From Lactobacillus intestinalis (GTDB taxonomy: Bacteria > Bacillota > Bacilli > Lactobacillales > Lactobacillaceae), in assembly GCF_024397795.1 (NCBI RefSeq), contig NZ_CP072983.1, positions 1,612,001 through 1,676,000 of the forward strand: 64,000 bases of DNA. Direction: 5' to 3'. The position numbers were made by a program, and so were the translations under genes. The notes under the pieces are model-generated. The model searched no databases, was not told the origin of the DNA, and was given only the letters and a program-made list of their open reading frames with translations. Shown in pieces: positions 52,737-61,811 of this stretch (positions within the stretch are counted from its first letter, which is position 1; each line of letters begins with the position of its first letter).

Positions 52737-54047
52737 ATGCAATTTTTGAATAATGTCTTTCATTTGGAAGATGCCAAAACAAATGTTAAACGTGAATTGA
52801 TCGCTGCATTAACCACGTTTGTTTCACTATCTTATATTCTATTTGTTAACCCTAACATTTTACATGCTGCCGGAATCCCTGCTGGAGCCGCCTTCACCGT
52901 TACGGCTCTTGCAACGGCAATCGGTTGTTTCATCATGGGCTTTGTAGCAAACTACCCAATTGCTTTAGCCCCAACGCTTGGTAGTGGTGCCTTTTTTGCT
53001 TACAACGTCTGCGTAGGAATGCACATTAATTGGCAAACAGCTTTGGCTTCAGTTCTTGTAGCTTCAATCTTGTTTGTTTTAATTACTGCTCTTCACTTGC
53101 GTGAACTTGTAGTTGATGCCATTCCACAAGATTTGAAGTTCGCTATTTCTGCTGGAATTGGTTTATTTATTGCCTTTATCGGTTTACAAAATGGTAAATT
53201 AATTGTTAACAGTGCTTCTTCTCTTGTTACTCTGGGGAAATTCTCTTCACCGGCTGTATGGATTACCTTATTCGGTTTAGTTTTAACTGTCATTTTGATG
53301 GCCATGAATGTACCAGGATCAATTTTTATCGGAATGGTAGTCACTGCCATCTTCGGTATTTGCATTGGTCAAATTCCTTTGCCACATTCATTCATTTCTA
53401 CTCCACCATCAATTGTGCCAACTTTTGGCCAAGCAATTTTCCACTTGAAAGATATTAACACTCCGCAACTTTTCATCGTCGTTTTAACCTTCTTGCTTGT
53501 TACTTTCTTTGATACTGCTGGTACTTTAATTGGAATGACTCAACAAGCTGGAATGGTTGATAAAGATGGTAAAATTCCTGGAATCGGTCGTGCTTTTGCG
53601 GCGGACTCAACTGCCATGATTGAAGGTGCTATCTTAGGAACCGCTCCACTTGGAACTTCTGTTGAATCAAGTGCCGGAATTGCCATGGGTGGTCGAACTG
53701 GACTAACTGCAGTCTTTATCGGAATTTTCTTCTTAATTAGTATGATTTTCAGCCCATTACTAGCCGTTATTCCAACTACTGTGACCGCTCCTGCTTTAAT
53801 TATTGTTGGGGTCTTAATGGCTGGAAATCTAAAAAACATCCATTGGGAAAAATTCGAAGTTGCTTTCCCATCATTTTTAATCGTAGTCGGAATGCCTCTT
53901 ACTTACTCAATTTCTGACGGTTTAGCACTTGGAATGATCGCTTACCCAATCACTATGATTGCTGCTAGACGTCATAAAGAAGTTTCTATCATGATGTACA
54001 TTTTATTCTTCATCTTTATCGGATTCTTCTTAATCACAAATTTATAG
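52737..54047 (+). CDS. NCS2 purine permease (PbuG/AzgA-type), paralogue 3, riboswitch-controlled
   Basis: This 436-residue membrane transporter has the same signature blocks as paralogues 1 and 2 (T-T-F-V-S-L-S-Y-I, A-P-T-L-G-S-G-A-F-F, T-F-F-D-T-A-G-T-L-I-G). I place the start at ATG 52737 after GGAGG; an ORF open from 52686 runs through the riboswitch terminator and cannot be translated as such. The guanine-type riboswitch predicts hypoxanthine/guanine import and purine repression. Confidence 0.93.
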   Translation: MQFLNNVFHLEDAKTNVKRELIAALTTFVSLSYILFVNPNILHAAGIPAGAAFTVTALATAIGCFIMGFVANYPIALAPTLGSGAFFAYNVCVGMHINWQTALASVLVASILFVLITALHLRELVVDAIPQDLKFAISAGIGLFIAFIGLQNGKLIVNSASSLVTLGKFSSPAVWITLFGLVLTVILMAMNVPGSIFIGMVVTAIFGICIGQIPLPHSFISTPPSIVPTFGQAIFHLKDINTPQLFIVVLTFLLVTFFDTAGTLIGMTQQAGMVDKDGKIPGIGRAFAADSTAMIEGAILGTAPLGTSVESSAGIAMGGRTGLTAVFIGIFFLISMIFSPLLAVIPTTVTAPALIIVGVLMAGNLKNIHWEKFEVAFPSFLIVVGMPLTYSISDGLALGMIAYPITMIAARRHKEVSIMMYILFFIFIGFFLITNL

Positions 54048-54358
54048 TTGACAAAGTTAAAGTTTAGCTATAATATGATAACAACATTAAAGATAAATTA
54101 AGCAATGACAAGGAAAGTAAATCGTAGTATTGCCTGCAGAGAGTTTCCAATATGGTGAAAGGAAATGACAAGCCTACCTTTGAAAATGGCCTTCGAGCAT
54201 GAATTTGCGATATTTAGCAAGTTCAGGGTCCGCCCTCTACCGCGGTAATGTATCGCCCATGTGGCCGTACATGAACCAAGGTGGAATCTCCATAAAGATA
54301 GGTGGTACCGCGTTTAAACGCCCTATTAGATCAAGTTGATCTAGTGGGGCGTTTTTCT
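54048..54358 (+). ncRNA. T-box leader of the peptide-binding protein gene
   Basis: A promoter TTGACA/TATAAT (54048-54074) is followed by a stem I with the conserved AGAGAG and GGTGAAA loops. The T-box antiterminator sequence AGGTGGTACCGCG (54301 on) comes next, and a terminator CGCCCTA/TGGGGCG with TTTTTC ends near 54358. Uncharged tRNA stabilises the antiterminator. I could not assign the specifier codon with confidence, so the amino acid sensed is unknown. Confidence 0.88.
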
Positions 54359-54401
54359 TTTTCATTGCTTAATTTCGATTATCCAAAAAGGAGTTTTTGT
54401 A

Positions 54402-56036
54402 ATGAGTTTAACTAAGAAAATATTAACCACGAGTACCATCATTTTAACAGGCGTAAGTCTAGCAGCTTGCGGTAAAAAATCAGACGCCGAAGAAAGTAAA
54501 AATCAAACTTTGAATTGGTCAGAAACGACCCAACTTTCAACCCAAGACCCATCTTTAGCAACAGATACCACTTCCTTTCAAGCACTGCTTAATACAGGGG
54601 ACGGCCTTTATCGTTTAGACAAAAATAATAAACCTAAGTTATCACTAGCTAAATCAGTCAAAGAATCAAAAAACGGCACAGTTTACGATTTTGATTTACG
54701 TAAAAATGCTAAATGGTCTAATGGAGATCCCGTAACGGCCAAGGACTTTGTTTATTCCTATCAACGAACCGTCACTCCAGCTACTAAATCACAAATGGCC
54801 TTTTACCTTTACCAAATAAAAAACGCTGAAGCTATTAACAAAGGCCAAAAGAGCCCTTCAACTTTAGGTGTAACGGCCCCTTCAAAATATCACTTACGCA
54901 TTCAACTAACGCGTCCACTGAGCTACTTCAAGAACTTACTAGCTTGGCCACTTTTCTTCCCACAAAATCAAAATGCAGTCAAAAAGTACGGTAAACTTTA
55001 TGGTACCCAAGCTAAATATACCGTTTCTTCTGGTCCTTACACTTTGACTAAATGGACTGGCAACAATAAAGCCTGGACTTTAGTCAAAAACAAGAACTAC
55101 TGGGATGCTAAAAACGTCAAGTTAAACAAAATTAATGAACAAGTCAGTGAATCAACTACTACCAGTTACAACCTCTTCCAAGCTGGCAAAGCTGATGAAA
55201 CTGGCTTAACTGGAGAACAAGTTGCTGCCAACAAAAATAAAGCGGGCTATCATGCAAGACTTTCTTCTGCAATTCGCCGTTTAGAACTTAATCAAAACAA
55301 GATCAAAGCATTCAAAAATCTCAAGATTCGCCAAGCTTTCTCATATGCAATCAGCCGTCAACAACTCGCCAATAACGTTTTAAAAGATGGCTCAATCCCA
55401 GCTAAAGGCTTTGTTCCTTCTGGTATGGGCACAAATCCAAAAACTGGTGCTCAATTTGAAAACGATGCTTACGTTAAAAGTGGCGTTTCCTACGATTTAG
55501 CAAAAGCTAAAAAGTTGCTCAAAGAAGGCTATAAAGAAACTGGTGTTAATTCAATCAAGGTGGATTTACTTGTAAGTGATGACGATACTTCTAAACAAAC
55601 TGCTGAATTCTTACAAAGTCAACTTGATCGTTTACCAAATGTCAGCGTTTCAGTTCAAAGCATTCCTTATACTCAATTAATTTCTCGACAAACTGCTGGT
55701 AACTACGAAATCACAGTTAAGAACTGGCAAGCAGTTGTTGCTGACCCGATCAACTTCTTAGATGTTTTCCAAAAAGGCTCTAGTTACCTTAACAATGGGT
55801 GGAACAACGATCAATTCAATAAACTTCTTAATGAATCAGAAAACGTCTATGGCAATGATCCCGTTAAGCGCTGGAGTAAACTTGTTCAAGCCGAAAAGAT
55901 CTTAATTAAAGATCAAGGTACCATTCCTTTAGTTCAAACTGCTCATCCACAACTTTTAAAGACTAATGTGAAGAACGTTTCCTTTAATCCAACAGGTGTT
56001 CCATATGACTTTAAGAATGTCTACATTGCTCAATAA
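54402..56036 (+). CDS. Oligopeptide ABC transporter substrate-binding lipoprotein (OppA-like)
   Basis: This 544-residue protein has a lipobox L-A-A-C-G at residue ~24 (lipidated Cys) and an SBP family 5 domain. Features include the N-terminal W-S-E-T-T-Q-L-S-T-Q-D-P-S and F-D-L-R-K-N-A-K-W-S-N-G-D-P-V-T-A-K-D-F. It binds peptides outside the membrane for an Opp permease encoded elsewhere. T-box control implies induction by amino-acid starvation. The sequence just after the stop (56039-56052) is one copy of the repeated palindrome. Confidence 0.92.
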   Translation: MSLTKKILTTSTIILTGVSLAACGKKSDAEESKNQTLNWSETTQLSTQDPSLATDTTSFQALLNTGDGLYRLDKNNKPKLSLAKSVKESKNGTVYDFDLRKNAKWSNGDPVTAKDFVYSYQRTVTPATKSQMAFYLYQIKNAEAINKGQKSPSTLGVTAPSKYHLRIQLTRPLSYFKNLLAWPLFFPQNQNAVKKYGKLYGTQAKYTVSSGPYTLTKWTGNNKAWTLVKNKNYWDAKNVKLNKINEQVSESTTTSYNLFQAGKADETGLTGEQVAANKNKAGYHARLSSAIRRLELNQNKIKAFKNLKIRQAFSYAISRQQLANNVLKDGSIPAKGFVPSGMGTNPKTGAQFENDAYVKSGVSYDLAKAKKLLKEGYKETGVNSIKVDLLVSDDDTSKQTAEFLQSQLDRLPNVSVSVQSIPYTQLISRQTAGNYEITVKNWQAVVADPINFLDVFQKGSSYLNNGWNNDQFNKLLNESENVYGNDPVKRWSKLVQAEKILIKDQGTIPLVQTAHPQLLKTNVKNVSFNPTGVPYDFKNVYIAQ

Positions 56037-56059
56037 TAATTTCCCTGGAAATGAAAGAA

Positions 56060-56085
56060 CTCAAAAAATGAGTTCTTTTTTGTTG
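56060..56085 (+). terminator. Terminator of the peptide-binding protein gene
   Basis: AAAGAACTCA / TGAGTTCTTTTTT stem following the stop codon. Confidence 0.8.
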
Positions 56086-56111
56086 CATTCTATTAATTTA
56101 AGTGTTATATT

Positions 56112-56121
56112 TACAAATGTA
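56112..56121. promoter_or_regulatory. cop box (CopY-type operator) of the copper operon
   Basis: TACAAATGTA, an exact TACAnnTGTA cop box, 29 bases before the first cupredoxin start. Copper-responsive CopY repressors bind it. No CopY gene adjoins the operon. Confidence 0.8.
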
Positions 56122-56149
56122 AACGATAAAAATAAGCGAGGTTTTTAAG

Positions 56150-56527
56150 ATGGGAATAGGACAAATTATCGCACTAGTTGTGGGGCTAGCTGCAATTGTC
56201 TTCATCATTTGGTGGTTCTTTGGCAAGCATCAAGAATCTGTTGGAACTTCAACCATTGTAAATGATGAACAAAATGCCACTATCGTGGTCAATGGTGGCT
56301 ACTCTCCTGCAACAGTCGTGTTGAAAAAAGGTGTACCAGCTGAAATCAACTTCGATATGCAAGATTCTACTGCTTGTTTATCTCACGTTGTCTTTGAACA
56401 GCTTGGCGTCAATAAAGATTTAACTAAACAAAAGATTACTACAATCAAAATTCCTACTGATAAGGCAGCTACTTACAACTATGCTTGTGGGATGGATATG
56501 TTTCATGGAAAGGTAATCGTTAAATAA
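56150..56527 (+). CDS. Membrane-anchored cupredoxin-domain protein
   Basis: This 125-residue protein has an N-terminal membrane helix (residues ~4-22) and an extracytoplasmic cupredoxin domain. Potential copper ligands are C-L-S-H in the middle and C-G-M-D-M-F-H-G near the end. It is the first gene of a three-gene operon with a soluble paralogue and a CPC-type copper ATPase, under a cop box. Probably binds and hands over copper (inference). Confidence 0.85.
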   Translation: MGIGQIIALVVGLAAIVFIIWWFFGKHQESVGTSTIVNDEQNATIVVNGGYSPATVVLKKGVPAEINFDMQDSTACLSHVVFEQLGVNKDLTKQKITTIKIPTDKAATYNYACGMDMFHGKVIVK

Positions 56528-56549
56528 TTTCGGAAAGGTCGTAAATGTT

Positions 56550-56837
56550 ATGAGTATTTTTTCAAAAGATCAAACTAAAAAAGTTGTTGTTAATGCAAAG
56601 AATCACGGCTATAAGCCAGATGTTGTAACTTTCAAGACTGGCAAGCCTGCACAATTGAAATTTATTCCATCAGACAATATGGGATGTATGAACGAAGTTG
56701 TCTTTAAAGACTTAGGAATCGATAAGAAGCTCGATAGTCAAAAAGAAGTAACTGTTAATATTCCTACCGACAAGCCTGGTACTTATAACTATGCTTGCAG
56801 CATGGACATGTTTCATGGAAAGGTAATTGTTAAGTAA
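56550..56837 (+). CDS. Small cupredoxin-domain protein
   Basis: This 95-residue protein is a paralogue of the previous cupredoxin but without a membrane helix or signal, so it appears cytoplasmic. It shares C-S-M-D-M-F-H-G at the C-terminus and M-G-C-M-N in place of C-L-S-H. The ATPase gene starts at its stop codon. It may be a copper chaperone replacing the HMA domain missing from the ATPase. Confidence 0.83.
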   Translation: MSIFSKDQTKKVVVNAKNHGYKPDVVTFKTGKPAQLKFIPSDNMGCMNEVVFKDLGIDKKLDSQKEVTVNIPTDKPGTYNYACSMDMFHGKVIVK

Positions 56838-58765
56838 TGAAGAAACTCTCCAACATTCAACGATTTTGGATATCGTTCATTTTAGCAATTCCAATGCTTA
56901 TACAAATGTTTGCAATGCCATTTCACTGGATGATGCCTGGATATAATTGGATCGCTTTAATCACAACGACGATTATTATGGCAATTTCGGCGGCACCATA
57001 TTGGAAGAGTGCGATTGCTGCTTTTAAAAAGCATAGTGCTAATATGAACACCTTGGTCGCTGCGGGTACTGCCGTTGCTTACTTCTACAGTATTTTTGCA
57101 ATGATTACCAACCGTCCAGTTTACTTTGAAAGTGCTGCTTTTGTTACTGTTTTCGTTCTTTTGGGCGATGCAATGGAAGAAAAAATGCACGACAACGCTT
57201 CAAACGCACTTGGCAAGTTGATGGGGTTACAAGCAAAAGATGCCGAAGTTCTAAAAGATGGTAAATTCGTAAAGATCCCTTTAGACCAAGTTCAAGTGGG
57301 TGATTTGATCCGGGTTAAGCCTGGTGAAAAGGTTCCTGTAGATGGTGAAATTACCGAAGGTACCACCACTCTTGACGAATCCATGGTTACCGGTGAAAGT
57401 ATGCCTGTCGTTAAAAAAGTCGGTGACACTGTAGTTGGTTCTACCATCAATAGCAACGGTTCCATTACTTTTAAAGCCACCAAGGTTGGTTCAGACACCA
57501 TGCTTTCTCAAATCGTTGACTTAGTTAAGAAAGCTCAAACTAGTCATGCTCCTATCCAAAATCTAACTGATAAAATCTCTAATATTTTCGTACCTGCTGT
57601 TTTAATTATTGCAATTTTAACATTCGTCATTTGGTACTCATTCTTAGGCGCCACCGCAGTACAAGCAATGCTCTTCGCCGTTAGCGTGATTGTGATTGCA
57701 TGTCCTTGTGCTTTAGGCTTAGCTACACCAACTGCTTTGATGGTTGGAACTGCTCGTAGCGCCAAGATGGGCGTTTTAATTAAGAATGGTGAAGTTCTTC
57801 AAGAAGTTAGTGACTTAAAGACTGTTGTTTTCGATAAAACTGGTACTATCACTGTTGGTAAGCCTCAAGTTACTGATATTGTTGGGAGCGAAAAGCAAGT
57901 TTTAAGCGTTGCTGCTAGCCTAGAAGAATCTTCTGAACACCCTCTTGCAACTGCTATTATTAAAGAAGCTGAAAAGAAGAATATTAAACCCGAAAAGGTG
58001 CAAGAATTTGAAGCTATTGAAGGTAAAGGTGTCAAAGCTAATTATCATGATCAAACTGCTTTTGTCGGCAGCAGTCGTTTGTTAGCTGATGTTAATATTT
58101 CCCAGGAAATGAATCAGCAAGCTAATCGATTACAAGAAGAAGCTAAGACTGTGGTTTATGTTGGCTTAAATGGTGAAATTATTGGTTTAGTTGCTATTCA
58201 AGATGTACCAAAAGCAAGTTCCAAAGAGGCCATCAGCGAACTTAAGAAGCGCGGTTTAAAGACGGTTATGCTTACTGGTGATAATGAAAAAGTTGCCCAA
58301 GCAATTGCTAACGAAGTTGGAATCGATCAAGTTATCGCTGGCGTTTTACCAAATGAAAAAGCTGAACATATTCAAAAGCTTCAACAAAACGGCAATAAGG
58401 TAGCCTTTGTTGGCGACGGTATCAACGATGCACCTGCCCTTTCAACCGCTGATGTCGGCATTGCCATGGGATCTGGAACAGATATCGCAATCGATTCTGG
58501 TGGTATTGTTTTAGTTCAAAATGATCTTCGAGGTGTAGTTCGTGCCCTAGACATCTCAAAGAAGACTTTCAACCGAATCAAGTTAAACCTTTTCTGGGCC
58601 CTCATCTATAACACAATTGGTATCCCTATTGCAGCTGGACTCTTTATGGGGCTTGGCCTAACACTTAGTCCCGAACTCGCTGGTCTTGCAATGGCCTTCT
58701 CCTCAGTCTCAGTTGTCGGCAGTTCCTTAATGTTGAACAAAGCAAAAATTGCTGGTGCTAATTAA
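56837..58765 (+). CDS. Copper-translocating P-type ATPase
   Basis: This 642-residue P1B ATPase has [11 protein letters not shown] in the transport helix, phosphorylation motif D-K-T-G-T-I-T, S-E-H-P-L (HP motif) and G-D-G-I-N-D-A-P. It lacks an N-terminal HMA metal-binding domain and has few His there. CPC indicates Cu+ transport. It overlaps the cupredoxin gene stop and is under a cop box. The stretch at 58097-58110 contains one copy of the repeated palindrome. Confidence 0.92.
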   Translation: MKKLSNIQRFWISFILAIPMLIQMFAMPFHWMMPGYNWIALITTTIIMAISAAPYWKSAIAAFKKHSANMNTLVAAGTAVAYFYSIFAMITNRPVYFESAAFVTVFVLLGDAMEEKMHDNASNALGKLMGLQAKDAEVLKDGKFVKIPLDQVQVGDLIRVKPGEKVPVDGEITEGTTTLDESMVTGESMPVVKKVGDTVVGSTINSNGSITFKATKVGSDTMLSQIVDLVKKAQTSHAPIQNLTDKISNIFVPAVLIIAILTFVIWYSFLGATAVQAMLFAVSVIVIACPCALGLATPTALMVGTARSAKMGVLIKNGEVLQEVSDLKTVVFDKTGTITVGKPQVTDIVGSEKQVLSVAASLEESSEHPLATAIIKEAEKKNIKPEKVQEFEAIEGKGVKANYHDQTAFVGSSRLLADVNISQEMNQQANRLQEEAKTVVYVGLNGEIIGLVAIQDVPKASSKEAISELKKRGLKTVMLTGDNEKVAQAIANEVGIDQVIAGVLPNEKAEHIQKLQQNGNKVAFVGDGINDAPALSTADVGIAMGSGTDIAIDSGGIVLVQNDLRGVVRALDISKKTFNRIKLNLFWALIYNTIGIPIAAGLFMGLGLTLSPELAGLAMAFSSVSVVGSSLMLNKAKIAGAN

Positions 58766-58774
58766 AGGCATCTA

Positions 58775-58820
58775 GAATGAAAAAAGAGATGATCTTCATA
58801 AAGAATTTCATCCCTTTTTT
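58775..58820. terminator. Bidirectional terminator between copper operon and type I toxin
   Basis: GAGATGA / TCATCCC stem with AAAAAA and TTTTTT tracts on each side. Confidence 0.75.
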
Positions 58821-58847
58821 ATGATCTGGAAAGTAATTTTCCAGAGG
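58813..58847. repeat. Direct repeat flanking the type I toxin-antitoxin locus, left copy
   Basis: CTTTTTT-ATGATCT-xx-AAAGTAATTTT, ~28 of 32 bases shared with 59129-59161. Confidence 0.6.
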
Positions 58848-58865
58848 CTTGATTGCTGATGGCGA

Positions 58866-58958
58866 TTAACGCTCTTTAAGCCAGTTTACAACTAACTTAA
58901 TCAGTTTTTTCACGTACTTTGGTGGTACGACAAGAATAAGAATAAAAGTTAAATTCAT
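58866..58958 (-). CDS. Probable type I toxin peptide (30 residues)
   Basis: This ORF encodes a small hydrophobic peptide with a charged C-terminus: N-L-T-F-I-L-I-L-V-V-P-P then K-Y-V-K-K-L-I-K-L-V-V-N-W-L-K-E-R. The ATG at 58958 follows AAAGGAGA. The forward strand carries a divergent small RNA promoter at 59034. The small RNA shares AGAATAAGAATAAAA-GTT with the opposite strand of codons 3-9, so it can pair with the toxin mRNA near the start. This resembles the Fst/par type I systems of Gram-positive bacteria. Confidence 0.68.
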   Translation of the reverse strand: MNLTFILILVVPPKYVKKLIKLVVNWLKER

Positions 58959-59045
58959 GGTCAGGATTTCTCCTTTCCAGCACAAATTTTAGGGAGCTAC
59001 CCTATTAGCGTGCAAAAGTATTATATCATGTGCTATAATATCTTT

Positions 59046-59136
59046 AGAATAAGAATAAAAAGTTTTAGCGTGCAAGTCGAGGTAGCTCCTTGGCATAATC
59101 GTTAACGTGTGGCTCTGCATTTGCAGAGCTTTTTTC
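59046..59136 (+). ncRNA. Probable antitoxin RNA of the type I pair
   Basis: A -10 TATAAT (59034-59039) starts a ~90-base RNA ending at GCTCTGCA/TGCAGAGC plus TTTTTT (59112-59135). Two stretches are complementary to the toxin mRNA: AGAATAAGAATAAAAAGTT (59046-59064) against the beginning of the toxin ORF, and TTAGCGTGCAA (59065-59075) against the toxin mRNA 5' end (59015-59005). Confidence 0.68.
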
Positions 59137-59161
59137 ATGATCTAAAAAGTAATTTTTCTAA
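59129..59161. repeat. Direct repeat flanking the type I toxin-antitoxin locus, right copy
   Basis: Matches 58813-58847; begins in the T-tract of the antitoxin RNA terminator. Confidence 0.6.
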
Positions 59162-59234
59162 ATACTTTTATCCCTCTGCTTTCTGCACAAAATTCCATAT
59201 AATTAAAGTATAAGAATTTGTGAGGTGTGTGGAA

Positions 59235-60278
59235 GTGTTAACATTTTTCTACTGGTCCCTAGCCTTATTCTTACTAAATCTAGGGGCTTTTATTTTTGTT
59301 TTAACCCATGAAAGGCGATCAATGTGGGCTGGACTAACTTTGACCACTACATTGATGTTTCTTGCCTTTTTAGCGCTAGATATCATCATTATGATGGATA
59401 CAATGTTTCCGAGTCATCATGATGCTATTTCTAAATTTTTACTTTTAGCTGCAGTCGGTGTCGCATTACTGATTTTTGCCTTTGTAATTTTGTTAATTGG
59501 AATGTTTATCTTTGATGGGATTAAAATTCTAGTTAAAGAAGGCACCAAATGGACTAACTTTCTATCTTTAGGGATGGCTTTTGTAATTCTATTTCTAATC
59601 TTTGCCTATCCATCATTTGGCCGCTTTACTTCAGAAGCTTGGTTCAGATTCATTTATCTCTTCTTGTCTTTGAGCATCTTTTATCTGATTTTCATCATGA
59701 TGATGTATACCTTGACATCTTGGCTCAACTTGATCAATATCAGACAAAAGCCTCTTGATTACGTTGTCGTCCTTGGTGCAGGATTAATTGGAAAGAAAGT
59801 TACTCCACTTCTAGCAAGCCGAATCAATCGTGGAATTCAGATCTACCGTCGTAATCCTGGCTCAAAATTGATCCTGTCTGGTGGTCAAGGCAGCGATGAA
59901 GAGATCCCTGAATCTCATGCCATGGCTAAATATACCGAAGAACAGGGCGTTCCTAAGTCGGATATCATTATTGAAAATAAATCCAAAACCACCAATGAGA
60001 ACTTGAGATTTTCTCATAATCTAATGAAGCCTAACAGTACCTTTTGTCTGGTTACAAGCTCATATCACGTTTACCGTGCTCTAGTTCTTGCCAAGCGTCA
60101 AGGGTTACAGTGTGTGGGCTATGGTGCAAAAACTAAATGGTATTTTACTTTAAATGCCTTTATTCGCGAGTTTATTGCTTACATTGTAATCACCAAACGC
60201 CTGCAGCTTACCGTCATTGGCGGAATTGGCGCTATAACATTGTTTTTAGCGCTTATATACTACCTTTTCCCACTCTAA
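59235..60278 (+). CDS. YdcF/DUF218-family membrane protein (paralogue of 33830-34927)
   Basis: This 347-residue protein has about seven N-terminal helices followed by a DUF218 domain: D-Y-V-V-V-L-G-A-G-L, L-S-G-G-Q-G-S-D-E, I-P-E-S-H-A-M and S-S-Y-H-V-Y-R. The GTG at 59235 follows GAGGTG by seven bases, better than the GTG 15 bases earlier. It probably acts in envelope processes, as other ElyC/SanA/YdcF proteins do. Confidence 0.8.
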   Translation: MLTFFYWSLALFLLNLGAFIFVLTHERRSMWAGLTLTTTLMFLAFLALDIIIMMDTMFPSHHDAISKFLLLAAVGVALLIFAFVILLIGMFIFDGIKILVKEGTKWTNFLSLGMAFVILFLIFAYPSFGRFTSEAWFRFIYLFLSLSIFYLIFIMMMYTLTSWLNLINIRQKPLDYVVVLGAGLIGKKVTPLLASRINRGIQIYRRNPGSKLILSGGQGSDEEIPESHAMAKYTEEQGVPKSDIIIENKSKTTNENLRFSHNLMKPNSTFCLVTSSYHVYRALVLAKRQGLQCVGYGAKTKWYFTLNAFIREFIAYIVITKRLQLTVIGGIGAITLFLALIYYLFPL

Positions 60279-60282
60279 ACAA

Positions 60283-60314
60283 AAAAGACCTGATTTTGCA
60301 TCAGGTCTTTTTAT
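60283..60314. terminator. Bidirectional terminator
   Basis: AAAAAGACCTGAT/ATCAGGTCTTTTT stem between convergent genes. Confidence 0.9.
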
Positions 60315-61799
60315 TTAATCAAAGCTTTCTTCGATTACTTCGTCTTGTTCGCGTCTAGCTTCACGTTTACGTAGCCATGGAAGGACAAATCCTAAACCAA
60401 AGAGAACGACTACAGTGATAATATTCATCCATAATTGGTGAGTAAATGCTGGTGTGCCGAATTCCACATTTTGTGGAATAAATCCTAAAGTAGCACAGAC
60501 AAAGGTGAAGATTAAACACCAGAATCCAACTGCAAGAGCACCAGTCTTGTTTTTAATAAATACATAACTAGAGTGGTATTTTTCCTGATGCATTCTCATT
60601 GCAACAAAGGCAAAGAATACCCAGCAAGTCTTATATGGTGAAATAATTCCGTTAACATTTAAAAGCCAGTTATAAATAGTGTTAATGTTTGGCAAAGTAC
60701 CAGTCAAAAGAAGCAAGAATAAGCTAAGTCCTACAGTAAAAGTATAACTGTGAATTGGTCGACCATTCTTATTCTTCTTAGTAAGCCATTTTGGCATGAA
60801 CTTTTCGCCAACATCCCCAGCAAATACACGACTAGAAGCATCAAGTAACACTGCCAGCTGGGCCATCATGAAGATTGCTTGTACCACTGCGAAGATGTAC
60901 ATCAAGACTTTACCCATTCCTAAACTTTCACCCAAAAGTTGGAAAGCGTAGTAAGGACCATTCATCTTGAAGTCATGAGGAATCTTGTGGGCATTAAAAA
61001 ACATTGCTAGTGCTAAAGTTCCAAAGATAGTCAAAAATCCAGTCATAATTGCAAGCATCCACATTGCCTTTGGGAAATCACGCTTAGGATTTTTCATTTG
61101 TTGTACATATGGAGCAGCAAGTTCAGCACCAGACATGGCAAAGATCAAAAGTCCAGTAGTTGAGAAATAATTCAAGCTAAATGATGGTTTAAATGCTCCC
61201 CAATTAAATGGTTGAGTTGCAATATGGTGACCGTGCATTACAGACCAAGCAGCGAGCAAAACAAACAACATGGACATAATAAACATCGCTCCCCCACCAA
61301 TTAGTGAAAGAATTTCTAGCGAGTTGCGCAATTTATTTTCCAGCAAAATAAAGATCAAAATGATCACAAAAGTCAAAATTCCAAACCAGAAAGTTGACAT
61401 TTTTTTGTCCAAACTATTGTTACCAAAAATCATCCAACTAAAAGATACGATAACTGAATTAGAAACATCGACAATATAAGGTACACTCTGCACCCAATAC
61501 ATCCACGAAGTCCAATATCCTAAAGTATCATTTGTACTTCTTCTTACCCAAGAAGCAAGTCCTCCATCTTGATTGTCAAAAGTTAAACTCATTTGACTAC
61601 TGATCAATGCGTAAGGAATAACGTATGAAAACAGCAAGAAAATCCAAGAAATAACTACTGACAAGCCTTGGTTTTGAAATGGATAGAAGATATTTTCAAA
61701 ACTAATAATTGTTACGAAGTCAATTAAGGCAATGACTGGCCAACTCATGTAATGTTTTTTGCTAGGTTCTAAGTCTGTTAAGACATCTGGTTTATCCAA
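60315..61799 (-). CDS. APC amino-acid/polyamine antiporter (glutamate:GABA antiporter-like)
   Basis: This 494-residue protein has 12 helices. Features are P-V-I-A-L-I-D-F-V-T-I near the N-terminus, the W-V-R-R-S segment after TM2 and M-S-G-A-E-L-A-A-P-Y-V (~220) of the GGA family. Start is TTG at 61799 with AGGGGGAG ten bases upstream. It is divergent from an ornithine decarboxylase gene, so ornithine/putrescine exchange is an attractive guess, but the sequence does not show substrate. Its ribosome site lies in a strong hairpin (61812-61858). Confidence 0.85.
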   Translation of the reverse strand: MDKPDVLTDLEPSKKHYMSWPVIALIDFVTIISFENIFYPFQNQGLSVVISWIFLLFSYVIPYALISSQMSLTFDNQDGGLASWVRRSTNDTLGYWTSWMYWVQSVPYIVDVSNSVIVSFSWMIFGNNSLDKKMSTFWFGILTFVIILIFILLENKLRNSLEILSLIGGGAMFIMSMLFVLLAAWSVMHGHHIATQPFNWGAFKPSFSLNYFSTTGLLIFAMSGAELAAPYVQQMKNPKRDFPKAMWMLAIMTGFLTIFGTLALAMFFNAHKIPHDFKMNGPYYAFQLLGESLGMGKVLMYIFAVVQAIFMMAQLAVLLDASSRVFAGDVGEKFMPKWLTKKNKNGRPIHSYTFTVGLSLFLLLLTGTLPNINTIYNWLLNVNGIISPYKTCWVFFAFVAMRMHQEKYHSSYVFIKNKTGALAVGFWCLIFTFVCATLGFIPQNVEFGTPAFTHQLWMNIITVVVLFGLGFVLPWLRKREARREQDEVIEESFD

Positions 61800-61811
61800 T
61801 TTTTTAATTCT

